Shown: one piece after another, positions 52,622 through 61,719 of the stretch
Layout: each line of letters opens with the position of its first letter
How positions within the stretch are numbered: the stretch's first letter is position 1
From: an uncultured Gammaproteobacteria bacterium
GTDB lineage: Bacteria; Pseudomonadota; Gammaproteobacteria; HK1
Length of the DNA stretch: 64,000 bases
Direction of reading: 5' to 3'
Assembly: GCA_958295465.1 (NCBI GenBank)
Contig: OY282353.1
Coordinates: forward strand, 1,488,001 to 1,552,000
Position numbers and translations under genes: made by a program
Notes under the pieces: generated by a model
The model's input: only the letters and a program-made list of their open reading frames with translations
Databases searched by the model: none
What the model was told of the DNA's origin: nothing

Positions 52622-54121
52622 ATGCAAGCCGGGCCGGCGATCGACGTCACCTTGCTCGTGCCGGGCCTGCTCGGTCCCGGCGGCGTCGGTTCCAATGATC
52701 CGGACGCGGCGCGTGCGCTCGTCGAAGGACTCGACCTCCGCGCGCTCGACCGGCTGCTGGCGCGCGTCGAATGCACGGTGGAGACAACCCCGGACGACTC
52801 GGTCGAGGCGCTCGCCTTCCGGGCGTTCGGCTACGAGGCTCGTCCTGTCGCTGCCGGCGGATTGGGTGTTCCGGATGCCGGAGTCACCGCCCACCCTGCC
52901 GCTGCCGGCGGGCCGGACGCCGGGGCCGCCGTTTGTCCTGCTGCTGCCGGCGGCTCTGCCACCGGCGACGCTCCCCGCACCCCCTGCGCCGACTGGCCGG
53001 TCGCCGCGGTCACCGCCCTCGTCGATTGCGAGGCGTCCACCGGCGGGACCGGCTCGTGGTTGCGTGCCGACCCCGTGCATCTGCGCCCCGACATCGCCGA
53101 CCTCGTCCTGTTCGACGCCGAGGATATCGGCGTTTCAAGCGAAGAGGCCCGCGCGCTGGCGGAGACCGTGAACGAGGCGCTCCGGCCCGGCGGACCGGTG
53201 ATCGACGCCGTGCATCCGCATCGCTGGTACGTCACGCTCGAAGCGCCGGCCCGGATGACCACGACGCCGCTCTCGCTCGCGGCGGGCACGAAGATCTCCG
53301 CGGCGATGCCGCACGGGCCGGATGCGCCGCGCTGGCGGCGGTGGATGAACGAGGTCCAGATGGCCCTGCACGAATGCCCGGTCAACGTCGAGCGTGAACG
53401 CCGCGGGGCGGCGCCGATCAACAGCGTCTGGCCCTGGGGAGGAGGGAGCCTGCCGCCGGCGGCCGGAGCGCCGGTTGCGGGCGGGACGCCCGCGCTCCCA
53501 GAACACCTGGATTCTCGCTTGCGCGGGAATGACGACGCTGAGATCGCGGGAACGACCAAGGCGAACGGGACGCCCGCGTTCCCGGGAAGGGGAGGGGGGC
53601 TGCCGGCGATTCCCGGGGCACCGGCGCCTGCCGTGCGGGATGCAACTCCCAGGAAGGGAAGGAGTCCGTCTCCGACCGCCGGGGTGCCGGCATCATGGGG
53701 AGCAGGGAGCCTGCCGCCGGCTTCCGGAGCATCGGCGCCGTTCGTGCAGGCATGGAGCGACGATGCGCTGGTGCGCGGACTTGCCTGCCACGCCGGCATC
53801 GAGTGCGGCACGCTGCCGGGCGACGCGGGCGCGTGGCTGGATCCGGCCCCGCGGCCGGGCGCGCATCTGATCGCATTCGACGCGCTGTACCGCGCCGCGC
53901 GCCGCTCGGACCTCGACACCTGGCGAGCCGGACTCGCGCGCTTCAGCGCATCATGGGCGAAGCCGCTGCTCGACGCCCAGGACCGCGGCGCCGTCGCCCG
54001 GGTGTCGATCCACGACGAGCGCGGCCATCGGTTCGCCGCGACCCGATGGGGGCGTTTCCGATGGTGGCGGCGCGGCGGACTGGCGGCGAGGATCGCCGGC
54101 GCGTCCGCGCACCGGAGATGA
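52622..54121 (+). CDS. RpfE/phosphoglycerate-mutase-like protein enlarged by repeat-derived sequence
   Basis: 499 residues. The conserved parts match proteins annotated as phosphoglycerate mutase or RpfE-type regulator: DWPVAAVTALVDCE, WLRADPVHLRPDIADLVLFD, HRWYVTLEAPARMTTTPLSL, MPHGPDAPRWRRWMNEVQMA, HECPVNVERERRGAAPINSV and WPWGGG, then WSDDALVRGLA. Enzymatic activity has not been shown for this group as far as I know. Between WPWGGG and the C-terminal part about 100 low-complexity residues are inserted in frame, translated from palindromic repeat DNA (53440-53755); a shorter Gly/Ala/Pro insertion lies at residues ~78-120. The ATG at 52622 has no strong ribosome-binding site. An M24 pseudogene runs into its 3' end. 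Confidence 0.72.
   Translation: MQAGPAIDVTLLVPGLLGPGGVGSNDPDAARALVEGLDLRALDRLLARVECTVETTPDDSVEALAFRAFGYEARPVAAGGLGVPDAGVTAHPAAAGGPDAGAAVCPAAAGGSATGDAPRTPCADWPVAAVTALVDCEASTGGTGSWLRADPVHLRPDIADLVLFDAEDIGVSSEEARALAETVNEALRPGGPVIDAVHPHRWYVTLEAPARMTTTPLSLAAGTKISAAMPHGPDAPRWRRWMNEVQMALHECPVNVERERRGAAPINSVWPWGGGSLPPAAGAPVAGGTPALPEHLDSRLRGNDDAEIAGTTKANGTPAFPGRGGGLPAIPGAPAPAVRDATPRKGRSPSPTAGVPASWGAGSLPPASGASAPFVQAWSDDALVRGLACHAGIECGTLPGDAGAWLDPAPRPGAHLIAFDALYRAARRSDLDTWRAGLARFSASWAKPLLDAQDRGAVARVSIHDERGHRFAATRWGRFRWWRRGGLAARIAGASAHRR
53440..53755 (+). repeat. Repeat-derived in-frame insertion (palindromic elements)
   Basis: The block holds GAGCCTGCCGCCGG at least twice (near 53447 and 53707), GGGACGCCCGCG twice (near 53482 and 53569), and a hairpin-like TTCTCGCTTGCGCGGGAAT (near 53512) of the kind common in intergenic repeats (ATTCCCGC...GCGGGAAT). 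Its translation includes LDSRLRGNDD, the telltale product of such repeats. The frame is preserved throughout. Confidence 0.68.
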
Positions 54122-54658
54122 GCGGCGCATCCTCTCCCGTAGGCGGTGCGGTGCCTGAAGCAGGCCCCGAACCCCCGATCTTCGACCCCTGCCCGGGCAG
54201 GCCCGGCCGACCTCGCCCGCCGTCAGGCCCGGCCTGATGGCGTCCACCGTGGCTTCGAGGGCGCCTTTCAGGGCACCCGCCGCGGCCCGATGCCGCTCGC
54301 TCGGCTCGCCCACCACGACGGGGCGCGACAGGATGCCGTGGTAGCGGTCGATGCAGCCGGTGGCCTCGAGCAGGACGACGTCACCTCGCCTGATCTCACG
54401 CCGCCGCCACATGGCGAAGCACAGCGACGTGGCCTCCCCCGCGACCACGAGAGGCGGATGGCCGAGGTACTCGCTGCCGGCGGCGGTACCGGCCCCGAGC
54501 ATCACTGCGGGGACGTCGTTCTCGGTCCTGCCCGGCGCATGCAGGTCCGCCTGCACCGTGCCCAGGCGATCCGCGTAGACCGCTTCCGGAAACGGCAGCG
54601 TGTCGGGGCGGATGTGCCGCTGCGCCCCCTGGGCCGGATCATGCACGGTCTCCGGCAT
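54120..54658 (-). pseudogene. M24 metallopeptidase-family pseudogene (DoeA/Xaa-Pro type)
   Basis: From the ATG at 54658: MPETVHDPAQGAQRHIRPDT, LPFPEAVYADRLGTVQADLH, the family's N-terminus. It then passes directly to GRTENDVPAVMLGAGTAAGS, EYLGHPPLVVAGEATSLCFA and RRGDVVLLEATGCIDRYHGI in the catalytic domain, so roughly 100-150 residues are missing in between. After AIRPGLTAGEVGRAC the frame breaks at about 54200; the next segment (EDRGFGACFRHRTAYGRGCA) is in another frame and the C-terminus is lost into the RpfE-like gene. A deleted, frameshifted, truncated relative of the doeA product. Confidence 0.72.
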
Positions 54659-54750
54659 TCGCCTTCTCCTCGAGGCCGGCGTCGCGCATCGCATCATCGA
54701 TCCCCGTAAGATCGGGCCGCCGGACACCACTTACCTTGCGAAGGTCGGAA

Positions 54751-55245
54751 ATGTATACGAGAGCCGCCAAGGCCGGGTCCGTGCTTCTCATGGCCGCGTA
54801 CCTCACGCTCGTCGCGTTCGGCAATCTGACGGACTACGAGTCGAACTTCAACTTCGTAGCCCACGTCATGAGCATGGACACCACCTTCGAAGGCAACAAG
54901 GGGATGTGGAGGGCGGTGGAATCCCCCGTTCTCCATCATCTTTCCTATGCGTCGATCATCGTGCTGGAGGGCGTGTCCGCGCTGCTGTGCTGGATCGGGG
55001 GGCTGCGGCTCGCGTTTCGGCTGAACCGCCCGGAAGCCTTTCACCGCGCCAAGGCGATGGCGATCGCCGGCCTCGGGGTGTCGCTCCTCGTCTGGTTCGG
55101 CGCCTTTCTCGTGATCGCGAACGAATGGTTCCTGATGTGGCAGTCGTCCGAATGGAACGCCAAGGAGACGGCCTTCAGCCTGACGTTGCTGGCCCTGTTG
55201 ATCCTCGTGTTTCTGGCTGCCCCGGAGGGCCGGGACGACCCCTGA
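54751..55245 (+). CDS. DUF2165 small integral membrane protein
   Basis: 164 residues with four predicted membrane helices (AGSVLLMAAYLTLVAFGNLT, SYASIIVLEGVSALLCWIGG, AMAIAGLGVSLLVWFGAFLV, AFSLTLLALLILVFLAA). The segment NLTDYESNFNFVAHVMSMDT followed by WRAVESPVLHHLSY is characteristic of DUF2165. Function unknown. The ATG at 54751 directly precedes the basic N-terminus MYTRAAKAG. Divergent from the M24 pseudogene. Confidence 0.85.
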   Translation: MYTRAAKAGSVLLMAAYLTLVAFGNLTDYESNFNFVAHVMSMDTTFEGNKGMWRAVESPVLHHLSYASIIVLEGVSALLCWIGGLRLAFRLNRPEAFHRAKAMAIAGLGVSLLVWFGAFLVIANEWFLMWQSSEWNAKETAFSLTLLALLILVFLAAPEGRDDP

Positions 55246-55591
55246 CCGGATCACCTCGCGGATGGTTGCGTGAGGCCCGCGGGTGGCTGCGCCAAGGAGG
55301 AGCAAGCGTGGTGCCGGAATGTATCGCCGCGGCTGGTGACGACAGTACGCCAGGACCCACGATCCGGCGTATCGGCCCGATGCCGCCGCGCCCGTCGCCG
55401 CTGTCCGGCGACCCGGAGCGCGCATCGTCCCATCCGGTGCCGCCGCATCCGTCGCCCTTGCCCGGTTGTCCGGGAGATGCCCGGCCCTGTCAGCTGCCGC
55501 ATCCGTCGCCATCCGCCGTCCCCGGGCGCCTGCCCGACGCCTCGTATGCGATGCCATCCACCAGCGCCGGGCGCCTGCCCGGCGCCCTCCC

Positions 55592-57310
55592 ATGAAACGC
55601 ATCCGGCGCCGCGCGGCGCCCGAGCCCGATCCGGGGTTCCTCCCCGGCCGCCATCCCGTCCTGCGCCGCGTGCTCGCGGCGCGCTCCGTCGGCTCCGAGC
55701 ACGATCTCGACCATTCGCTCGCGCGCCTGCTCCCGCCCCGCGGCTTCCTCGACCTCGACCGCGCGGTGGCGTTGCTCGACGCCGCGATCGAGTCGGGGGC
55801 GCGCATCGTGGTGGTCGGGGATTACGACGCGGACGGCGCGACCGGATGTGCGCTCGCGGTGCGGGGTCTGCGCCTGCTCGGAGCCGCGGACGTGACCTTC
55901 GAGGTGCCCAATCGCATGCGCCACGGCTACGGGCTCTCGCCGGCGATCGTCGAGATCGTGCACGCGCGGCACGCCCCCCGCCTCGTCGTCACCGTCGACA
56001 ACGGCATCTCCAGCCTTGAGGGCGTCGCCCGTGCGAAGCAGCTCGGCATCGACGTGCTGATCACCGACCACCATCTCCCCGGCGCGGGCCTGCCCGCGGC
56101 CGACGCCATCGTGAACCCGAACCGCCCGGGCGACGGCTTCCCGAGCAAATGCCTCGCCGGGGTCGGGGTGATGTTCTACGTGCTGGGCGCGCTGCGCGCC
56201 CGACGCCGCGGGCGCACGGGCCAAGGCGATGGGCCGAACCTCGCGGCGCTCCTCGATCTCGTCGCGCTCGGCACGGTGGCCGACGTCGTTCCCCTCGACC
56301 ACAACAACCGCGTCCTCGTCGAGCAGGGCCTGCGGCGGATCCGGGCCGGGCGGGCGTCGCCCGGGGTCGCGGCGCTGCTGCGGGTGGCGGGACGCGACCC
56401 CGCGCGCGCGGTGGCGGCGGATTTCGGCTACGCCGCCGGCCCCCGGCTCAACGCGGCGGGCCGGCTCACCGACATGCGCCTCGGCATCGAATGCCTGTTG
56501 AGCGAGAGAGAGGACGAGGCGGAGCGCATCGCGCGCGCGCTCGACACCCTCAACGTCGAGCGGCGCGAGATCGAGTCCGGGATGCAGGCGCAGGCGGCGG
56601 CGCTGCTCGACGGTCTCGATCCCACCGCTCCCGGCGCCGCGGTCTCGCTGTTTCGCGAGGACTGGCACCACGGCGTGGTCGGCATCCTCGCCGCGCGCGT
56701 GAAGGACCGCCTCCACCGCCCGGTCGCGGCGTTCGCGCCGGATGGGGACGGCGAGCACATCAGGGGTTCGGTGCGCTCGATCCCCGGGGTGCACGTGCGC
56801 GACCTGCTCGACACCGTGGCGGCGCGCAACCCCGGGCTCATCGAACGCTTCGGCGGCCACGCGATGGCCGCGGGACTCACCATCCGGCGCGGAATGTTCG
56901 ACCGTTTCAGCGTCGAGTTCGCGGCCGAGGCGGACCGGGTGACGCCGGCGGAGATGCGCGAAGCGGTGGTGTTGAGCGATGGCGAGATCCCCGGACCCGA
57001 CTTCAACCTCGACCTCGCCCGCACGCTCCGCAACGCCGCCCCGTGGGGGCAGGGGTTCCCCGAGCCGGTCTTCGACGGGGTCTTCGGCGTGGCCGGGGAG
57101 CGGCCCGTGGGCGACGGGCGGCACGCGAAGCTCGAGCTCCTTCCCCGTGGGGCCGGCCGCCCGATCAATGCGATCGCGTTCAACCGGGAGCCGCCGCTCC
57201 CCGCGAATGCGCAGGGCGAGGTACAGGTCGCGTACCGGTTCGTGGTCAATGCGTTTCGGGGCAAGGAGCAGCCGGAGCTGATCGTCGAGGAGATCGGCGC
57301 CGCCCCGTGA
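55592..57310 (+). CDS. recJ: Single-stranded-DNA-specific exonuclease RecJ
   Basis: 572 residues. 5'-3' ssDNA exonuclease in recombination and mismatch repair. DHH phosphoesterase motifs: IVVVGDYDADGATGCALAV, VVTVDNGISSLEG, VLITDHHLPGAGLP, IVNPNRPGDGFPSKCLAGVG, then the DHHA1 domain with GSVRSIPGVHVRDLLDTVAA, IERFGGHAMAAGLTIRRG, and an OB-fold C-terminus. All metal-binding Asp/His are present. Intact over 1.7 kb of G+C-rich sequence, a useful control for sequence accuracy. Confidence 0.95.
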   Translation: MKRIRRRAAPEPDPGFLPGRHPVLRRVLAARSVGSEHDLDHSLARLLPPRGFLDLDRAVALLDAAIESGARIVVVGDYDADGATGCALAVRGLRLLGAADVTFEVPNRMRHGYGLSPAIVEIVHARHAPRLVVTVDNGISSLEGVARAKQLGIDVLITDHHLPGAGLPAADAIVNPNRPGDGFPSKCLAGVGVMFYVLGALRARRRGRTGQGDGPNLAALLDLVALGTVADVVPLDHNNRVLVEQGLRRIRAGRASPGVAALLRVAGRDPARAVAADFGYAAGPRLNAAGRLTDMRLGIECLLSEREDEAERIARALDTLNVERREIESGMQAQAAALLDGLDPTAPGAAVSLFREDWHHGVVGILAARVKDRLHRPVAAFAPDGDGEHIRGSVRSIPGVHVRDLLDTVAARNPGLIERFGGHAMAAGLTIRRGMFDRFSVEFAAEADRVTPAEMREAVVLSDGEIPGPDFNLDLARTLRNAAPWGQGFPEPVFDGVFGVAGERPVGDGRHAKLELLPRGAGRPINAIAFNREPPLPANAQGEVQVAYRFVVNAFRGKEQPELIVEEIGAAP

Positions 57311-57732
57311 AGCGGGATTGTCTCGAAGGGGCCGGGAATCGGCGGTCGGGCGGTGTCCGCCGTGTGGCGGATCCGGTCCGTGCGGTCGATGTGCTCCACA
57401 ACGTTCGGATGGTCCCGCCGGAAGTTGCCGTACGCCGAGGTTCGGATATCCGTTCGCGAGACCCGGCGGCGCGGACCGGGCCGATCCGCAAGTTGATCGG
57501 GAGGTTCCCCGGTGCGAAATTCGATGCCCCGCCGCGTCGCCGCGGGGGTGGCGATGGCGCCGGCGGAGCCCGGCTCGCCGGCGTGGAAGCGCGCCAGGAC
57601 ACATGATGAGCAGTCTCCGCCGAGGACCCGGACGATGATCGGACACAGATCGCGCCCCCGTTCTTTCCATCCACGTGGGCACGGGACGGGCGGCGGCGTC
57701 CCGTGCAGTGCCGCAATCCGCGAGGTGGTCCA
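57311..57732. other. Intergenic stretch, nothing recognised
   Basis: About 420 bp between recJ and the SDR gene. Open frames exist on both strands but none has a plausible protein. No terminator hairpin with a T-run seen after recJ. Confidence 0.4.
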
Positions 57733-58584
57733 TTGTCCCGGGTCCTGATTGCCGGCTGCGGTGACGTGGGGACCGCGCTCGGCCTCATGCTGTGCAAGGC
57801 CGGCTGCGACGTCTTCGGCGCCCGGCGGTCGTCGCGGCGGCTTCCCGCTCCCCTGCGCCCCCTGTCGGTCGACGTGACCGACCGGGGGGCGATCGAGCGG
57901 ACGATCCCCGCCGTCGACGTGGTGGTCTACGCGGTTGCGGCCGGACGCCGCGACGAAGGGGCCTACCGGCGCGCATACGTCGATGGCGTCTCGGCGTTGC
58001 TCGACGTGCTGGAGCAGCGGGCGGAACCACCCCGGAGAGCGTTCTTCGTGTCGAGCACCTCGGTATACGGCGAGCGCGACGGCGCGTGGGTCGATGAGAC
58101 GGCGCCGTTGCGGCCGCGCGGATTCGCCGGCGAGAGCCTCGTCGCCGGCGAGCAGCGGATGCTCGAGAGCCCGATCCCCGCGACGGTGGTGCGCTTCGCG
58201 GGGATCTACGGTCCCGGCCGCGGCTGGCTGATCGAACGCGCGCGGGCCGGCGCGGGCTGCGCCGGCGATCCGCCCAGATACACGAACCGGATCCATCGCG
58301 ACGACTGCGCGGGGGCGCTCGCGCACCTCGTCACGTGCGAGCGGGTGGACGACGTGTACATCGGGGTCGACGACGCACCGGTCGAGGAGTGCGAGGTCAT
58401 GGAGTGGCTCGCGGCGCGGCTCGGCGCCCCGGCGCCGCGGCGGGCCGTCGCCGGCGCGGCGCAAGGCTCGGGCAAGCGGTGCAGCAACGCGAGGCTGCGG
58501 GCGAGCGGCTACCGCTTGCGCTATCCGACTTACCGGGAGGGGTACGCCGCGGTGCTCGCCGGCGAAGGGACGCGCTACCCGTGA
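57733..58584 (+). CDS. NAD-dependent epimerase/dehydratase-like SDR protein
   Basis: 283 residues. Rossmann start SRVLIAGCGDVGTALGLMLC (GxGxxG variant), then FFVSSTSVYGERDGAWVDET (atypical-SDR active-site region with S...Y) and VRFAGIYGPGRGWLIERARA, then TNRIHRDDCAGALAHLV. Belongs to the atypical SDR group related to YeeZ-like proteins. The YxxxK Lys is not present after SVYGERD, so catalysis is doubtful. TTG start at 57733 preferred: GAGGTGG lies 7 bp upstream and the Rossmann strand starts within three residues. pdxH follows 35 bp later. Confidence 0.8.
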   Translation: MSRVLIAGCGDVGTALGLMLCKAGCDVFGARRSSRRLPAPLRPLSVDVTDRGAIERTIPAVDVVVYAVAAGRRDEGAYRRAYVDGVSALLDVLEQRAEPPRRAFFVSSTSVYGERDGAWVDETAPLRPRGFAGESLVAGEQRMLESPIPATVVRFAGIYGPGRGWLIERARAGAGCAGDPPRYTNRIHRDDCAGALAHLVTCERVDDVYIGVDDAPVEECEVMEWLAARLGAPAPRRAVAGAAQGSGKRCSNARLRASGYRLRYPTYREGYAAVLAGEGTRYP

Positions 58585-58619
58585 GGCGGCGGGGCACCCC
58601 GGGAGACAGGGCCGGAACC

Positions 58620-59204
58620 ATGCCGAAGCTCCAGGAAGCGCTCGATCGATTCGATGCGCTGTTCAAGCGCGCCGCGGCCCGCGGGCTGAACGAGCCCGCC
58701 GCGGTGACCGTGGCCACCGTGGATGCGGCCGGCCGGCCCTCCGCGCGGGTGGTTCTGCTGAAGGGGTACGACGCATCGGGGTTCGTGTTCTACACCAACA
58801 CCCTGAGCCGCAAGGGACGCGAGCTCGCGGGGAATCCCCGCGCGGCGATGTGCTTCTTCTGGGATCCGCTGATGGAGCAGGTGAGGGTCGAGGGCGAGGT
58901 CCGCGCGGTGACGGAGGCGGAGGCCGATGACTACTGGAACGGCCGGCATCCCGGAAGCCGGATCGGGGCCTGGGCTTCGGAGCAGTCGGAGCCGCTGGAG
59001 AGCCGGGAAGCGCTGGAGGCGCGGGTCGCCGCGTTCGCCGAGCGTTTCGGCGAAGGACCCATCCCGCGCCCGCCGCGCTGGTCGGGCTACCGCGTGGTTC
59101 CGAACCGCATCGAGTTCTGGCGCTCGCTCCCCAACCGCCTGCACGAGCGTACCTGCTACCGGATCGAAAACGGTGGGTGGCGGGTCTCGCTGCTCAATCC
59201 ATGA
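58620..59204 (+). CDS. pdxH: Pyridoxamine 5'-phosphate oxidase
   Basis: 194 residues. FMN enzyme that makes PLP, the cofactor used by IlvE in this window. EPAAVTVATVDAAGRPSARV, VLLKGYDASGFVFYTNTLSR, KGRELAGNPRAAMCFFWDPL, EQVRVEGEV, SRIGAWASEQSEPL and the C-terminal RLHERTCYRIENGGWRVSLL are all family hallmarks (the final R-x-x-E-R and W...L-x-P). The ATG at 58620 follows GGGAGA. Probably cotranscribed with the SDR gene. A 27-bp piece of its 3' end is repeated about 64 bp downstream. Confidence 0.93.
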   Translation: MPKLQEALDRFDALFKRAAARGLNEPAAVTVATVDAAGRPSARVVLLKGYDASGFVFYTNTLSRKGRELAGNPRAAMCFFWDPLMEQVRVEGEVRAVTEAEADDYWNGRHPGSRIGAWASEQSEPLESREALEARVAAFAERFGEGPIPRPPRWSGYRVVPNRIEFWRSLPNRLHERTCYRIENGGWRVSLLNP

Positions 59205-59280
59205 GCACCCCGTACTGGTGGGCAGGCGGCCATCGGGCTCGCCGGCGAGGAGCGCTGCTCAACCCATGAGCACCCCGTAC
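59188..59280 (+). repeat. Short direct repeat at the 3' end of pdxH
   Basis: GCTGCTCAATCCATGAGCAC followed by CCCGTAC (near 59189-59215) recurs as GCTGCTCAACCCATGAGCAC followed by CCCGTAC (near 59252-59278) with one mismatch. The second copy lies outside the gene. The rest of 59205-59571 is G+C-rich sequence without a gene that I can support. Confidence 0.7.
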
Positions 59281-59571
59281 CCCGGCGCTTCGGGGCGGCG
59301 TCTCCCGCGGGTTCGCGAAGGGAGGACAGGGAGGTCGCCGCCGCCGGCCGGGGGAAGGATCGCGCCGGGCCATCCGTCCGGCTCCGGCTCACCCGCACCC
59401 GAACCGACCCGACGAGCTGCACGTTCAGCGCGAGGCCGTCCACCCGGTTTCGGCTCACCCGCACCTCTCGCGCCTGCTCCGGTACCCTGTCGTCCACCGG
59501 ACCCCCTGCCCGGCTCCGGTTCGCCCGCGCCCGGGTGCAGGCCGGAAGCGCCGGCTCGATGAGCGCGGCGC

Positions 59572-60210
59572 TCAGCGCGCTCCCCGGTCGGAGAGCGTAT
59601 CGACGACCTCGGTGAGGTAGCCCAGGCGCGCCAGCGGATCTTCCAGCTCCAGGAGCCGCTGCTTGTGCGGGAGGGGCATCGGCAGCAGCTCGCTCAGCCG
59701 GTATCCGACCCAGCTCGCGTCCTCGAAGCGCGAGGTGGCGTGACGGTAGCGGGATTCGAGCTGATCGAGCAGGCGGCGCAGCAGCGCCACCAGTCCGCGG
59801 TGCTCCTCGGGCACCGTGGATGCGGGCTCCTCCTCCAGCATGCGGGCGGTTGCCACGCAGAGGCGGTCGGGTCGGGTCTCGGTGTCGAGCATCCGTACCC
59901 GCCGTCCGCCGAGGGCGGTGATCCCGAGCAGGCCGTCGTCCTGCCGATTCCAGTCGACGATGCGCGTCAGGGTCCCGATCGGATGGGTCGTGGCGCCGCC
60001 GCCCACCTCGCTGCCGTCGCGAATCAGGGCGACGATGAACGGTGCGTCCCGGCGCAGCCGATCGCTCACCATGTCCACGTAGCGCGGCTCGAAGATGCGC
60101 AGCGGCAGCGGCCCACCGGGGTAGAGCACCGTGTCGAGCGCGAACACCGGCACCGCCTCCAGGGTGTCGCGGGCCGTCGTCGTACGTGCCGGGGAAGTGT
60201 CCGTGTTCAT
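59572..60210 (-). CDS. LON N-terminal-domain protein (no protease domain)
   Basis: 212 residues consisting only of the LON substrate-binding (PUA-like) domain and a short helical part: VPVFALDTVLYPGGPLPLRI, FEPRYVDMVSDRLRRDAPFI, IGTLTRIVDWNRQDDGLLGI and LLDQLESRY. The ATPase and Ser-Lys protease domains of Lon are absent, as is normal for this stand-alone family. Role unknown; probably binds proteins or peptides. Its start is divergent from nothing close; mpl lies upstream on the same strand ~135 bp away. Confidence 0.85.
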   Translation of the reverse strand: MNTDTSPARTTTARDTLEAVPVFALDTVLYPGGPLPLRIFEPRYVDMVSDRLRRDAPFIVALIRDGSEVGGGATTHPIGTLTRIVDWNRQDDGLLGITALGGRRVRMLDTETRPDRLCVATARMLEEEPASTVPEEHRGLVALLRRLLDQLESRYRHATSRFEDASWVGYRLSELLPMPLPHKQRLLELEDPLARLGYLTEVVDTLSDRGAR

Positions 60211-60345
60211 GCGCAGGCTCGCGGTTCGGCCGTCAGGCGTTCGTGGTGGATGCTGTCGGTCATCTCCCGGTTCCGGCCATGCCGGGTCAGGGCCGCCTCC
60301 GGGGAACCCGCACCGTAGCTGCGTGCGCCGATGGAGCGTCCGCGC

Positions 60346-61710
60346 TCATGCGCGGGCCTGAAGCCCGGCGATCAGGCGTTCCTGGATCCCGCCGAATCCC
60401 GCGTTGCTCATCACCAGGATCGCGTCTCCGGGGTTCGCCTCGCGACAGCACTCGCGCACGATGGAATCGATGTCGTTACGTACCCGGATCCCGGTTCCCT
60501 CCCGCTCCAGCACGTGGACGTCCCATCGCGCCCGCGCCGGGGCGAGTACCCAGGCCGCGTCCGCACCGGACAGCGCCGGCCCGAGGGTCGCGCGATGCAC
60601 TCCGAGCCGCATCGTGTTCGACGCCGGCTCCAGCACCGCGATCACCCGGCCGCCCTCGCGGCTGCCGCGCAACGCGCCGATGGCGGCCTCGACGGCGGTC
60701 GGGTGATGGGCGAAGTCGTCGTAGACCGCGACGCCCGCGACCGTCGCGCGGTGCTCGAGCCGACGCCGGACGCCTGAAAAGCGGCCGAGGGCGCGCGCCG
60801 CGGCGCGCGGGTCCACGCCCGTGTGACGGGCCGCCGCGATCGCGGCGAGGGCGTTCGAGACGTTGTGCGCGCCGCGCTGCCCCCACTCGACCTCGGCGAC
60901 GATCCTGCCGCGGTGACGTACGCGAAACCTCCCGCCGTCCGGCGTCGCCGGATCGGCGGACCAGTCCCCGCCGTCCCCGACCCGCTCCACCGGGGTCCAG
61001 CATCCCATCGCGAGGACCTCGTCGATCCGGCGGTCCCCGGCTCCCGCCACGATGCGCCCGCCGCCCGGCACGATGCGCACGACGTGGTGGAACTGGCGCT
61101 GCACGTCGCGCAGGTCGTCGAAGATGTCCGCGTGGTCGAACTCCAGGTTGCTCAGCACCAGGGTGCGCGGGCGGTAGTGCACGAACTTCGAGCGCTTGTC
61201 GAAGAAGGCGGTGTCGTACTCGTCGGCCTCCACGACGAACAGCCGCCGCGGGCCGCCGCGGCCGGCGCGGGCGCCGGTGTCGAAGTCGAGCGGCGCGCCG
61301 GCGATGAGGAATCCGGGGTCGTGGCCGGCCGCGTCCAGGATGAGGGCGAGCATCGCGGTGGTGGTGGTCTTGCCGTGGGTGCCGGCCACCGCGATGACGT
61401 GCCGGTCCGCGAGCACGTTCTCCGACAACCACGCGGGGCCCGAGGTGTATCGCAGCCCGTTGTCCAGGACGTGCTCCACGCAGGCATTGCCGCGGGTCAT
61501 CGCATTGCCGATGACCACGACGTCGGGCGCCGGCGAGAGCTGCGCGGGGTCGTATCCGGATATCGGCGCGATGCCGGCCCGGTCCAGCACGTGGCTCATC
61601 GGCGGGTAGACGTTCTCGTCGGAGCCGGTGACCCGGTGGCCGAGCTCGCGCGCGATCAGGGCGAGTCCGGCCATGAAGGTGCCGCAGATTCCGAGAAAGT
61701 GGGCGTGCAT
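60346..61710 (-). CDS. mpl: Murein tripeptide ligase Mpl (UDP-MurNAc:L-Ala-gamma-D-Glu-mDAP ligase)
   Basis: 454 residues, Mur ligase fold. It recycles murein tripeptide onto UDP-MurNAc. MHAHFLGICGTFMAGLALIA, VTGSDENVYPPMSHVLDRAG, the ATP loop VIAVAGTHGKTTTTAMLALI, VVEADEYDTAFFDKRSKFVH (the DEYDTAFFDKRSKF motif distinguishes Mpl from MurC), YDDFAHHPTAVEAAIGALRG and VLEPASNTMRLG. Intact. Together with hslR and yheU it points to Gammaproteobacteria. It starts 9 bp after the stop of a membrane-protein gene, so they share a transcript. Confidence 0.95.
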   Translation of the reverse strand: MHAHFLGICGTFMAGLALIARELGHRVTGSDENVYPPMSHVLDRAGIAPISGYDPAQLSPAPDVVVIGNAMTRGNACVEHVLDNGLRYTSGPAWLSENVLADRHVIAVAGTHGKTTTTAMLALILDAAGHDPGFLIAGAPLDFDTGARAGRGGPRRLFVVEADEYDTAFFDKRSKFVHYRPRTLVLSNLEFDHADIFDDLRDVQRQFHHVVRIVPGGGRIVAGAGDRRIDEVLAMGCWTPVERVGDGGDWSADPATPDGGRFRVRHRGRIVAEVEWGQRGAHNVSNALAAIAAARHTGVDPRAAARALGRFSGVRRRLEHRATVAGVAVYDDFAHHPTAVEAAIGALRGSREGGRVIAVLEPASNTMRLGVHRATLGPALSGADAAWVLAPARARWDVHVLEREGTGIRVRNDIDSIVRECCREANPGDAILVMSNAGFGGIQERLIAGLQARA

Positions 61711-61719
61711 GGCGCGGTG

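Noticed and set aside
57311..57732. Open minus-strand frames in the recJ-SDR gap as a gene
   Set aside because: No family-like sequence, no ribosome-binding site and amino-acid composition typical of non-coding G+C-rich DNA.
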